Assembly (NCBI RefSeq): GCF_039594555.1
Contig: NZ_JBCNNF010000298.1
Location: forward strand, 1-8,626
Length of the DNA: 8,626 bases
From: Inquilinus sp039594555
Lineage (GTDB): Bacteria; Pseudomonadota; Alphaproteobacteria; DSM-16000; Inquilinaceae
Direction: 5' to 3'
A program made the position numbers and the translations under genes. This document shows, in pieces, positions 1 through 5,920 of the stretch. Within the stretch, counting starts at the first letter, position 1. Each line of letters starts with the position of its first letter. The notes below the pieces were generated by a model. That model had not been told where the DNA came from, made no database searches, and saw only the letters and a program-made list of their open reading frames with translations.

Positions 1-791
1 GTTTGGCGGCCCTCGAGCAGCGGCGCCTCGGTCCGCCACATCGGCCGGATGCCGAGATTGGCGACGCCGTCATGCCACACCAGCGGCCCCTCCCCGTCCA
101 CGGCGCAGCGCACGGCGTAGATGCCGTAGGCCGGGCGCAGGAAGTCGCCGAGCTCGACATTGGCGGTGGGGAAGCCCAGCTGGCGGCCGCGCTTGTCGCC
201 ATGCTCGACCCGGCCTTCGATCTCCCAGGGCCGGCCCAGGATCTCGGCGGCACCGCGGGCGTCGCCTGCGGCCAGCAGCTCGCGCGCCCGGCTGGAGGAG
301 TAGAGGCCGCCGGTCTCGTCCGACGCCTGGGTGACGATGGTGACGCCGAAGCCGAGGCGCCGGCCGAAGGCGGTCAGCGTCTCCGGCGTGCCGGCGCGGC
401 GATGGCCGAAGCAGAAATCGTAGCCGACCACGACGTGCCGGGCCTCCAGCGCGCCGACCAGCACGGTCTCGATGAAATCCTCGGCCGAGCGGGCGGCGAA
501 GGCCTGGTCGAAATGCAGCACCACATGCAGGTCGACGCCCAGCGCCTCCAAGAGCCGCGCCTTGATCCGGAACGGGGTCAGGCGGAAGGGCGAGTCGCCG
601 GGGCGGAACAGGCTGCGCGGATGCGGCTCGAAGCTGAGCACGCAGAGCGGCACACCCAGCCGCCGCGCCTCGGCCCTCGCCGCCGCGACCACGGTCTGGT
701 GGCCGCGATGCACGCCGTCGAAATTGCCGATGGCGACCACCGCGCCGCGCGCCGCTGCCGGCAGGTTTTCGGTGTGACGGAAGATCTGCAT
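1..791 (-). CDS. ribF: Bifunctional riboflavin kinase / FAD synthetase RibF (partial, C-terminus beyond left edge)
   Basis: RibF phosphorylates riboflavin to FMN and then adenylylates FMN to FAD in the cytoplasm. The minus-strand frame opens at ATG 791 and stays open for 263 codons to the window edge; family members are usually about 310 residues, so roughly the last 50 are missing. The N-terminal nucleotidyltransferase (FAD synthetase) domain shows GNFDGVHRGH at residues 22-31, FEPHP at 54-58, GYDFCFGHRRAGT at 123-135 and the YSSSRAR segment at 164-170. The C-terminal flavokinase domain begins near 190 and shows GRQLGFPTAN at 202-211, the family's nucleotide and magnesium site. The flavokinase catalytic Glu should lie near residue 260, in the LLE at the very edge, so integrity there cannot be judged. 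A GAGG lies only 3 nt before the ATG. The exported-protein pair is 85 bp upstream on the same strand. Identification is very firm from the two motif sets. Confidence 0.95.
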   Translation of the reverse strand, partial: MQIFRHTENLPAAARGAVVAIGNFDGVHRGHQTVVAAARAEARRLGVPLCVLSFEPHPRSLFRPGDSPFRLTPFRIKARLLEALGVDLHVVLHFDQAFAARSAEDFIETVLVGALEARHVVVGYDFCFGHRRAGTPETLTAFGRRLGFGVTIVTQASDETGGLYSSSRARELLAAGDARGAAEILGRPWEIEGRVEHGDKRGRQLGFPTANVELGDFLRPAYGIYAVRCAVDGEGPLVWHDGVANLGIRPMWRTEAPLLEGRQ

Positions 792-804
792 GGGCCTCAG
801 TCTC

Positions 805-827
805 GGCCCGGCCGGTCGTGCCGGGCC
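805..827. other. Inverted repeat just upstream of the ribF start
   Basis: GGCCCGGC (805-812) and GCCGGGCC (820-827) form a perfect 8-bp stem with a 7-nt loop. In the leftward transcript it sits after the exported-protein pair and ends 13 nt before the ribF ATG. No T-run follows it on the minus strand, so it is not a standard intrinsic terminator. It could be an attenuating or mRNA-processing structure, or simply a product of high GC content. The stem itself is certain; any role is not. Confidence 0.35.
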
Positions 828-876
828 CGTTGGATATAGCGAGGACCGGCGCCGCCAGCCAGGGGGCAGGCCGGCA

Positions 877-1509
877 CTACGACGGCGCGGCGCCCATCCG
901 CTCGCGCCCGGGCGCCAGCAGGGCGGTCGGCGCCAGCCGGCGCTGCACCAGATAGATCGGCCCGGCCGGCATGTTGTCGGTGACCACCAGATGCAGCGTC
1001 ACCGTGCCGCCGGGCGGGATGACGCCGTCCTCGAACACCAGCCCGTCATGCGGCTCGTCGATCACCCGGCCGGAGATGAAGCCTTCGGCCCAGATCGACC
1101 GATGTACCTGCGGCCCCTGGGCGAAAGACAGGCCGTCATCATAGGTGCTGCCCTCTCCGCGCTTGCGCTCCAGCTCCACCGGAAAGTCGCGCCAGGCCTG
1201 GCCGGTGTCGTTGCGCACGATCTTGGTCATGGCGAAGCCGGTGAGATGGGCGGTGGCGATGCGGTTGCCGAAGCCCACGGTCAGCCCGGTGATGGTCAGC
1301 GCCGCCTCGCCGGTGCCGGTGATCCGCTCCACCACCACGAAGGGATCGTCGAGACGGCCGGTCCCGGTCGCCGATTCCAGCACGAAGCCACCCTCGGCGT
1401 CGCTGAACACCAGCCCGTCGGCCGTGATCTCGCCCGCCCGCGCCGGCCCCGGCAGCGCCAGGCACAGCAGCAGGCCGGCCAGCGCCGCGCGGCGCGGGAC
1501 GCCCGTCAT
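877..1509 (-). CDS. Hypothetical exported protein, second copy of a tandem paralogous pair
   Basis: A 210-residue protein that I do not recognise as a named family. Residues 1-25 look like a Sec signal peptide: Arg pair at 6-7, hydrophobic core ALAGLLLCLALP, and an ARA cleavage site before GEITADG. The Cys in the core is not in a lipobox. The mature part has no Cys and no membrane segment, and alternates short hydrophobic strands with Gly/Pro turns (for example IPPGGTVTLHLVVTDN at 164-179), which suggests a small beta-sandwich. It aligns without gaps to the gene just upstream at roughly 60% identity. The most conserved block is residues 35-75, containing FSDAEGGFVLESA and GRLDDPFVVVERITG. The start ATG overlaps the upstream gene's stop as ATGA (1509-1506), so the two are translationally coupled. 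The likely location is the periplasm or outside the cell; the function is unknown. Confidence 0.85.
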   Translation of the reverse strand: MTGVPRRAALAGLLLCLALPGPARAGEITADGLVFSDAEGGFVLESATGTGRLDDPFVVVERITGTGEAALTITGLTVGFGNRIATAHLTGFAMTKIVRNDTGQAWRDFPVELERKRGEGSTYDDGLSFAQGPQVHRSIWAEGFISGRVIDEPHDGLVFEDGVIPPGGTVTLHLVVTDNMPAGPIYLVQRRLAPTALLAPGRERMGAAPS

Positions 1510-2129
1510 CGTCCAGCCCGCGCGGCGATGCGGCGCGCCGGCGCCAGCGATGCGGTCGGCTGGACCCGGCGCTGCACCACGTAGAACCGCGCCGCCGGCG
1601 TGTTGTCGGTGATCACGACGCGCAGCACCACGGTGCCGCCCGGCGGCACCGCGCCGTCATGGAACATCACCATGTCGCGCGGCTCGTCATACATCTGGGC
1701 CGCGGCGAAGCGGTCGGCGCGGACGCCGCGCTCCGCCTCCGGCGCCTGGGCGAAGGACAGGCCGTCGCCGTACGGGCTCTGGTCGCCGCGCCGCTCCTGC
1801 AGCTCGATCGGGAAGTCGCGCCAGGTCTCCGCCGTGTCGTTGCGCACCACCTTGACCAGGGCGAAGCCGGCCAGATGGGCGGTGCCGACCCGGTTGCCGA
1901 AGGCCGCCGTCAGCCCGGCGACGGTCAGCGCCGCCTCACCCTTGCCGGTGATCCGCTCGACCACCACGAACGGGTCGTCGAGCCGCCCGCTCCCGCTGGC
2001 CGATTCGAGCACGAAGCCGCCTTCCGCGTCGCTGAAGGTGATCCCCGCGACCGTCATCTCTGCCGCGTGGGCGGCCACCCCCCATGCCGCCAGGACGATG
2101 ACGGGGGCGCATGACGCCAAGCGCCTCAT
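1506..2129 (-). CDS. Hypothetical exported protein, first copy of a tandem paralogous pair
   Basis: A 207-residue protein of unrecognised family. An N-terminal signal peptide is visible at residues 1-23 (MRRLASCAPVIVLAAWGVAA, then an AHA/HAA cleavage site before EMTVAG), so the product is probably periplasmic or secreted. The mature chain lacks Cys and transmembrane segments. It is collinear with the downstream copy; FSDAEGGFVLESA (32-44), GRLDDPFVVVERITG (48-62), VRNDT (95-99), WRDFP (103-107), DGLSFAQ (122-128), PPGGTV (162-167) and TDN (174-176) are shared. The region around residues 129-150 is the most diverged. The start at 2129 gives a complete signal peptide, but no good Shine-Dalgarno is visible before it. 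It is the first gene of a leftward unit that may continue into ribF, and is divergent from the glycosidase gene. An Ig-like or other beta-sandwich fold is my inference from strand-like alternation only. Confidence 0.85.
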   Translation of the reverse strand: MRRLASCAPVIVLAAWGVAAHAAEMTVAGITFSDAEGGFVLESASGSGRLDDPFVVVERITGKGEAALTVAGLTAAFGNRVGTAHLAGFALVKVVRNDTAETWRDFPIELQERRGDQSPYGDGLSFAQAPEAERGVRADRFAAAQMYDEPRDMVMFHDGAVPPGGTVVLRVVITDNTPAARFYVVQRRVQPTASLAPARRIAARAGR

Positions 2130-2171
2130 GCCGATCAGTGTGGCTGGCCGCCGCCTCGCGGTAAAGCCGTG

Positions 2172-2189
2172 ATCGCGTCCGACCGCGAT
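2172..2189. promoter_or_regulatory. Perfect 6-6-6 inverted repeat upstream of the exported-protein pair
   Basis: ATCGCG (2172-2177), six bases, then CGCGAT (2184-2189). It lies 43-60 bp upstream of the start at 2129, where a regulator of the leftward pair could bind. No convincing -10 box accompanies it. The repeat is certain; the regulatory reading is a guess. Confidence 0.25.
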
Positions 2190-2201
2190 GCCGCCGCCGC
2201 A

Positions 2202-2230
2202 TTGTCAATTGCATTTACCTAAAGCTTTAT
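2202..2230 (+). promoter_or_regulatory. Putative sigma-70-type promoter of the glycosidase/LacI operon
   Basis: TTGTCA (2202-2207, five of six to TTGACA) is followed after 17 bp by CTTTAT (2225-2230, a weak -10). Transcription would begin near 2237, about 40 nt before the glycosidase ATG. This is the only strongly AT-rich patch in the neighbourhood, and the palindrome at 2213-2236 covers the spacer and -10, as expected for a repressor that blocks RNA polymerase. The weak -10 keeps confidence modest. Confidence 0.35.
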
Positions 2231-2236
2231 CTAAAT
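2213..2236. promoter_or_regulatory. Candidate LacI-family operator (24-bp imperfect palindrome)
   Basis: The core TAAAGCTTTA (2220-2229) is a perfect 10-bp palindrome. It is flanked symmetrically by ATTTA (2213-2217) and TAAAT (2232-2236), so 20 of 24 positions obey two-fold symmetry around 2224/2225. LacI/GalR regulators bind palindromes of about this length near the genes they control, although a central CG is more usual than the central GC here. The operon's own second gene is a LacI-type regulator, so autoregulation with co-regulation of the glycosidase is the simplest reading. Confidence 0.45.
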
Positions 2237-2277
2237 CCACGAAGTGACGCTGGCCGTCCGTCCCGACACGAGCATTG

Positions 2278-3345
2278 ATGACCACCGAGCTGACTGCAGC
2301 CGCGATCGCCGTCCTCCAGGGCAATGATTGCGGCGCCTATACCTTACCGACCGCCTCCGCCCCCGCCGCAGCCCAGCGAAACTGGGAGTCCTGCCTGGCC
2401 GCGCTCGGCTTCGCCGGGTTCGACGAGGCCCGGGCCTGGACCGAGATCGAGACCCTGCTGGCCGGGCAGCAGCCGGACGGCATGGTGCCGCACATCCTGG
2501 CGCATGACGGCAGGACCGTCGCGCCGGCCCTGACCCACCCGCCGCTGGCCACCTGTGCCATCCGCCAGCTGTTCGAGCGCTTCGGCGTGCAGCGGTCGCG
2601 CCCGCGGCTGCAGGTGCTGGCGCCGAAGCTGCTGGACTGGCACCGCTGGTTCGCCGCGGCGCGGGACCCGGAGGGCACCGGCCTCGCGGCGATCGTTGAC
2701 CCGCGGGAGAGCGGGCTGGACGACAGCCCCATCGGCGATGCCGCCCGTCCCCCGTTCCGGATCGCCGAGATCGGCTTCAACGCCATCCTGCAGCGCGCCA
2801 ACCGCGACCTGCGCTTCCTGCTCGACATGATCGACGACCGCGCCGGCGTGGCCGAGGTCGATCGCATGATCGCCCGGACGCGCGCGGCGCTGGAAGCCTG
2901 CTGGGACAAGACCGGGGGCCTGTACCATTCGCGCGACGCCGCCACCGGCCAGGCCGTCGGCCAGCCCGGGATCGGCGGTTTCCTGCCGCTCTATGCCGAC
3001 CCGATGCTGGCGGCCCGGCACCCGCAGCTGACCGCCGGGCTGGAGCGCTGGCTGGACCAGGCGGCGGTCGCGGTACCGAGCGCCGAGCCCGGCCGGCCGG
3101 GGTTCGACCCTCGGCGACCCTGGCGGGGTGCGGTCTCGCTGGCCCATAACTGGCTGCTGCATGACGGGCTGCGGCGCGCCGGCCGGCAAGACCTGACGAA
3201 TCGCATCCGCCGCGACAGCATGGCCGTTGTGAAGCGAAGCGGCTTCCGCGAGTATTTTGACCCGATCACCGGCGAGGGGCTCGGCGGCACCGGCGCCTCC
3301 GGCACGGCGGCTGCAGTGCTGCTGTTCGCGGAGATTGGGGACTGA
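2278..3345 (+). CDS. GH63-like (alpha/alpha)6-barrel glycosidase, mannosylglycerate-hydrolase/glucosidase type
   Basis: A 355-residue protein, without signal peptide, resembling the catalytic barrel of GH63/GH37-type inverting glycosidases, especially the short MGH-like branch. Visible family segments in order: NWESCLAALGF (35-45), LLAGQQPDGMVPHI (60-73), THPPLATCAI (86-95), HRWFAAARDPEGTGL (122-136), ESGLDDSP (144-151), FNAILQRANRDLRFL (167-181), GGFLPLYADPM (233-243), NWLLHDGLR (291-299) and SGFREYFDPITGEG (321-334). By analogy with GH37/GH63 enzymes, Asp148 is the candidate acid and Glu325 the candidate base. Several tryptophans that I recall as usual in the family are replaced: PWESG reads PRESG, the SPxWD site reads SPIGD, and the C-terminal FSWTAA reads ASGTAA. 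The substrate is therefore uncertain; a cytoplasmic alpha-glucoside or glycosyl-glycerate is plausible. ATG 2278 is preferred over the TTG one codon earlier; the RBS is weak. It is probably co-transcribed with the LacI gene 18 bp downstream. Confidence 0.8.
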   Translation: MTTELTAAAIAVLQGNDCGAYTLPTASAPAAAQRNWESCLAALGFAGFDEARAWTEIETLLAGQQPDGMVPHILAHDGRTVAPALTHPPLATCAIRQLFERFGVQRSRPRLQVLAPKLLDWHRWFAAARDPEGTGLAAIVDPRESGLDDSPIGDAARPPFRIAEIGFNAILQRANRDLRFLLDMIDDRAGVAEVDRMIARTRAALEACWDKTGGLYHSRDAATGQAVGQPGIGGFLPLYADPMLAARHPQLTAGLERWLDQAAVAVPSAEPGRPGFDPRRPWRGAVSLAHNWLLHDGLRRAGRQDLTNRIRRDSMAVVKRSGFREYFDPITGEGLGGTGASGTAAAVLLFAEIGD

Positions 3346-3363
3346 ACACAGGGTGGCGTGCGA

Positions 3364-4398
3364 ATGGCGGATGGCAAACGGGTGGGCATCGTCGAACTGG
3401 CCCGATTGCTTGAATTGTCGACCTACACCGTCTCCCGTGCTCTCAACGGCCACAGCGACGTCGCCGACGAGACCCGCAAGCGGGTGCTGGCAACGGCGCG
3501 GGAGGTCGGCTACACGCCGAACGCGCTGGCCCGCACCCTGCGCCGCGGGCGGGCCGACGCCGTCGCCTTCCTGCTGACCCCATCGCCCGCCGGCCTGGTC
3601 GACAGCTATTTCCTGCCGCTGCTGACCGGCCTCGACGCCGTTCTGGCTCCGGCGGGCTACGCCCTGCTGGTGGCGGGCGCGGCGCCGGACGAGCAGGAGA
3701 TTGAGACGCTGCGCCGGCTGGTCGAGGGCCGGCGGGTCGATGCGGTGATCCTGACCCGGGTCCGCGTCGACGATCCGCGCGCCGCCTATCTGCGCCGGCA
3801 GGATTTTCCCTTCGCCATGCTCGGCCGCGACGGCGACCGGCCGGAAACACCCTTCGTCGACGCCGACCACCGGGCCAGCGGCCGGACCGCCACCGCCTGG
3901 CTGGCCGCCCGCGGCCATCGCCGCATCGCCCTGATCAACACGCCGGCACAGGTCAATGGCAGCCGGCAGCGCCTGCTGGGCTGGCAGGAGGGGATGGCCG
4001 AGGGGGGCCTGCCCGTCGACCCGGCCTGGCATCGCTGCGGCGATTATACCGCCGAGAGCGGCTGCGCGGCCACCCGGGCGCTGCTGGCCCTGTCGCCGCG
4101 GCCGACGGCGATCCTGTGCGGCAATGACGAGATGGCATTCGGCGCTGCGGGCGCGGTGCGCAATGCCGGCCTGACGGTTGGCGACGACGTCTCCATCATC
4201 GGCTGCGACGACATCCCGATCGCGGTGATGGCCACCCCGCCCCTCACGACCTTCCGCACCTCGCTGCGCCCCTTCGGCGAGATCCTGGCCCGGCAGGTGC
4301 TGGCGCTGCTGAACGGCGAGACGCCGCCGTCGCAGCTGGGGGTGCCGGAGCTGATCGAGCGCGGCTCGGCCGGCCCGGCTCCGGCGGAGGCCTCCTAG
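3364..4398 (+). CDS. LacI/GalR-family transcriptional regulator
   Basis: A 344-residue sugar-responsive repressor. The N-terminal DNA-binding domain has the LacI helix-turn-helix at about residues 8-28 (ELARLLEL then STYTVSRALNG), followed by DETRKRV and GYTPNALARTLRRGR (49-63), the hinge-helix region. Residues 66-335 match the periplasmic-binding-protein-like effector domain: VDADHRASGRTATAWLAARG (165-184), AILCGNDEMAFGAAGAVRNA (249-268), DDVSIIGCDDIP (274-285) and PPLTTFRTSL (292-301), which are typical AglR/GalR-like landmarks. ATG 3364 is chosen over GTG 3358 because AGGGTGG (3350-3356) then sits 7 nt upstream. It starts 18 bp after the glycosidase stop, so the two form an operon, and it probably binds the palindrome at 2213-2236. 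The effector is unknown; the adjacent enzyme suggests a glycoside or its product. Its TAG stop shares CTAG with the folK stop on the opposite strand. Confidence 0.93.
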   Translation: MADGKRVGIVELARLLELSTYTVSRALNGHSDVADETRKRVLATAREVGYTPNALARTLRRGRADAVAFLLTPSPAGLVDSYFLPLLTGLDAVLAPAGYALLVAGAAPDEQEIETLRRLVEGRRVDAVILTRVRVDDPRAAYLRRQDFPFAMLGRDGDRPETPFVDADHRASGRTATAWLAARGHRRIALINTPAQVNGSRQRLLGWQEGMAEGGLPVDPAWHRCGDYTAESGCAATRALLALSPRPTAILCGNDEMAFGAAGAVRNAGLTVGDDVSIIGCDDIPIAVMATPPLTTFRTSLRPFGEILARQVLALLNGETPPSQLGVPELIERGSAGPAPAEAS

Positions 4399-4889
4399 CT
4401 CGGGCGCAAATCGTCACGCCGGGTGACGCCGGAGAGCGGTCCAAGCGCCCGCAGCAGTTCGGCCACGCTGCGGCGCTCGACCGGATGGATCCAGCCGGCG
4501 GCGACATCGGCGGCGGGCGCCAGGACGAAGCCGCGCTCCGCCATCCGCGGATGCGGCACCACCAGCCCCGGCTGGTCGACGACCTGGTCGCCATAGAGCA
4601 GCAGGTCGAGATCGATCAGCCGCGGCCCGTTCGGGCGGCTCGGCACCCGGCCGATCTCCGCCTCCGCCGCCTTCAGCCGCGCCAGCAGCGCCTCGGGCGA
4701 CAGATCGGTGCGGGCGGCGACGCACATGTTGAGGAAGGCGTCCTGGTCGGCGTCGTACATCGGCGCCGTCTCGTATACGGCGGAGACGGCGTCGACGGCC
4801 GTTTCGCCGCACAGCCAGGCGATCGCCCGGCGCAGATTGGCCTCACGGTCGCCGAGATTGGTGCCGAGCGCGAACAGGACGGGGACCAT
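4395..4889 (-). CDS. folK: 2-amino-4-hydroxy-6-hydroxymethyldihydropteridine diphosphokinase FolK (HPPK)
   Basis: FolK transfers pyrophosphate from ATP to 6-hydroxymethyl-7,8-dihydropterin, the step before dihydropteroate synthase in folate synthesis, in the cytoplasm. The 164-residue product has the usual HPPK length and motifs: LFALGTNLGDREANL near the start, AVYETAPMYDADQDAFLNM in the pterin-binding part, and NGPRLIDLDLLLYGD with the two magnesium-binding Asp residues, then PHPRMAERGFVLAPAADV. The frame is open upstream to 5024, but the extra 45 residues are not HPPK-like. ATG 4889 has GGAG six bases before it and places the family's beta-1 strand at the N-terminus. It is convergent with the LacI gene, overlapping by 4 bp, and divergent from folD. 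Identification is firm. Confidence 0.96.
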   Translation of the reverse strand: MVPVLFALGTNLGDREANLRRAIAWLCGETAVDAVSAVYETAPMYDADQDAFLNMCVAARTDLSPEALLARLKAAEAEIGRVPSRPNGPRLIDLDLLLYGDQVVDQPGLVVPHPRMAERGFVLAPAADVAAGWIHPVERRSVAELLRALGPLSGVTRRDDLRPS

Positions 4890-4980
4890 GGCTCGCTCCG
4901 GAGCTTGCTGCGGGCCGGACTCGCATGGCGCCGCGAATCGGCCGATCGGTGTCGCGGCCCCAGCGGCACGGGGCGGCGGC

Positions 4981-5009
4981 GTTATGGCCTTGTCCGATGG
5001 AAATGTCGA
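4981..5009 (-). promoter_or_regulatory. Putative folK promoter
   Basis: On the minus strand, TCGACA (5009-5004; five of six to TTGACA) is followed after exactly 17 bp by CATAAC (4986-4981; four of six to TATAAT). Transcription would start near 4974, giving a leader of about 85 nt before the folK ATG. It lies in the 176-bp folK/folD divergent gap. I see no equally good promoter for folD on the other strand. Confidence 0.4.
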
Positions 5010-5065
5010 GCCAGGGTGCGTCACGATGATGTATGCCGGGCCGGACGCCTGAACGGGACCTCGCC

Positions 5066-5920
5066 ATGGCCGAAGCCACCGCCCTGCTGGGCAAGCCGAT
5101 CGCGGAGCGGATCCGATCGCGGATCCTGGCGGAGACGCCGCCGGGCCTGCGCCCCTGCCTGGCCGTGGTGGCGGCCAGCGACGATGCCGCCGTCGCCCGC
5201 TACGCCGCCGCCAAGCAGCGCACCGCCGATGCGCTGGGCCTGGGCTTCCGGGTCGAGACGGTGGATCCCGCCGGCGGCCAGGCCGCGCTCGACGCCCGCC
5301 TCGCCGCGCTGTCGGCCGATCCCGGCGTGCACGGCATCCTGCTGGAACTGCCGCTGGCCGCCGGGCTGGATGCCGAGATCGCGGTCCGGCAGCTCGATCC
5401 GCTGAAGGATGTCGACGGGCTAACGCCGCACAATCTCGGCCTGATTGCCGCCGGGCGCGAGGCCGATGCCCTGCTGCCGGCCACCCCGGCCGCCTGCATC
5501 CGGCTGGCCGAGACGGCCGCGGACCTGAAGGGCGCCCGCGCCGTGGTGGTCGGCCGCGGCCGCGCCGTCGGCCGAGCCCTGGCGCCGATGCTGGTCAACC
5601 GCGACGCCACGGTGACGGTGTGCCACAGCCGCACCCGAGACCTCGCCGCCGCGATCACCGCCGCCGACATCGTCTTCGTCGCCACCGGCCGCCCCGGCCT
5701 GGTCACGGGGGAGATGGTCCGGCCGGGCCAGGTGGTGGTCGATGCCGGCATCTCCGTGGTCGACGGCCGGGTGGTCGGCGATGTCGACGCCGACGGCGTC
5801 CGCCCGGTGGTGGCGGCGCTGACGCCGGTGCCGGGCGGCGTCGGCCCGCTGACCGCCACGCTGATCTTCGCCAACCTGCTGCGGGCCGTGGAGCTGCAGC
5901 GCCGCGCCGGGAGAGCATGA
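5066..5920 (+). CDS. folD: FolD-type methylene-THF dehydrogenase / methenyl-THF cyclohydrolase, divergent
   Basis: FolD oxidises 5,10-methylene-THF to methenyl-THF with NAD(P) and hydrolyses it to 10-formyl-THF. The 284-residue product matches throughout. The folate domain has the Tyr46/Lys50 pair (YAAAK; Lys is the cyclohydrolase catalytic residue), LELPL (93-97) and KDVDGLTPHNLG (114-125). The Rossmann domain has VVVGRGRAVG (160-169), TVTVCHSRT (182-190), ADIVFVATGRP (200-210), VVDAGI (224-229), GDVD (238-241) and the signature TPVPGGVGPLT (253-263). Oddities: the usual Gln before LPL is Glu94, GRS reads GRG (Gly165), and the Ser of the PASxxY segment is Ala. It could therefore be a second, specialised FolD rather than the main one. 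ATG 5066, with GGGA 8 nt upstream, starts at the usual FolD N-terminus; ATG 5033 would add 11 unrelated residues. Its stop overlaps the start of the fchA-like gene, so the products are probably made together. Confidence 0.9.
   Translation: MAEATALLGKPIAERIRSRILAETPPGLRPCLAVVAASDDAAVARYAAAKQRTADALGLGFRVETVDPAGGQAALDARLAALSADPGVHGILLELPLAAGLDAEIAVRQLDPLKDVDGLTPHNLGLIAAGREADALLPATPAACIRLAETAADLKGARAVVVGRGRAVGRALAPMLVNRDATVTVCHSRTRDLAAAITAADIVFVATGRPGLVTGEMVRPGQVVVDAGISVVDGRVVGDVDADGVRPVVAALTPVPGGVGPLTATLIFANLLRAVELQRRAGRA

Noticed and set aside
3..839. A 278-codon plus-strand open frame at the left edge
   Set aside because: It lies opposite ribF, whose minus-strand reading has all the family motifs; the plus-strand product is low-complexity and unrecognisable.
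792..876. TATATC on the minus strand (plus 833-838) as a ribF promoter -10
   Set aside because: No acceptable -35 hexamer lies 16-18 bp upstream, so it was not called as a promoter.
2344..4032. A 562-codon open frame on the minus strand across the glycosidase and LacI genes
   Set aside because: It is antisense to two well-supported genes, rich in Gly, Arg, Ala, Gln and Pro as expected of a reverse frame in GC-rich DNA, spans their junction, and shows no recognisable domain.
4890..5024. N-terminal extension of FolK up to the ATG at 5024
   Set aside because: The 45 extra residues do not resemble any HPPK, while ATG 4889 has a well-spaced GGAG and gives the normal family length; the extension would also run into the putative promoter.
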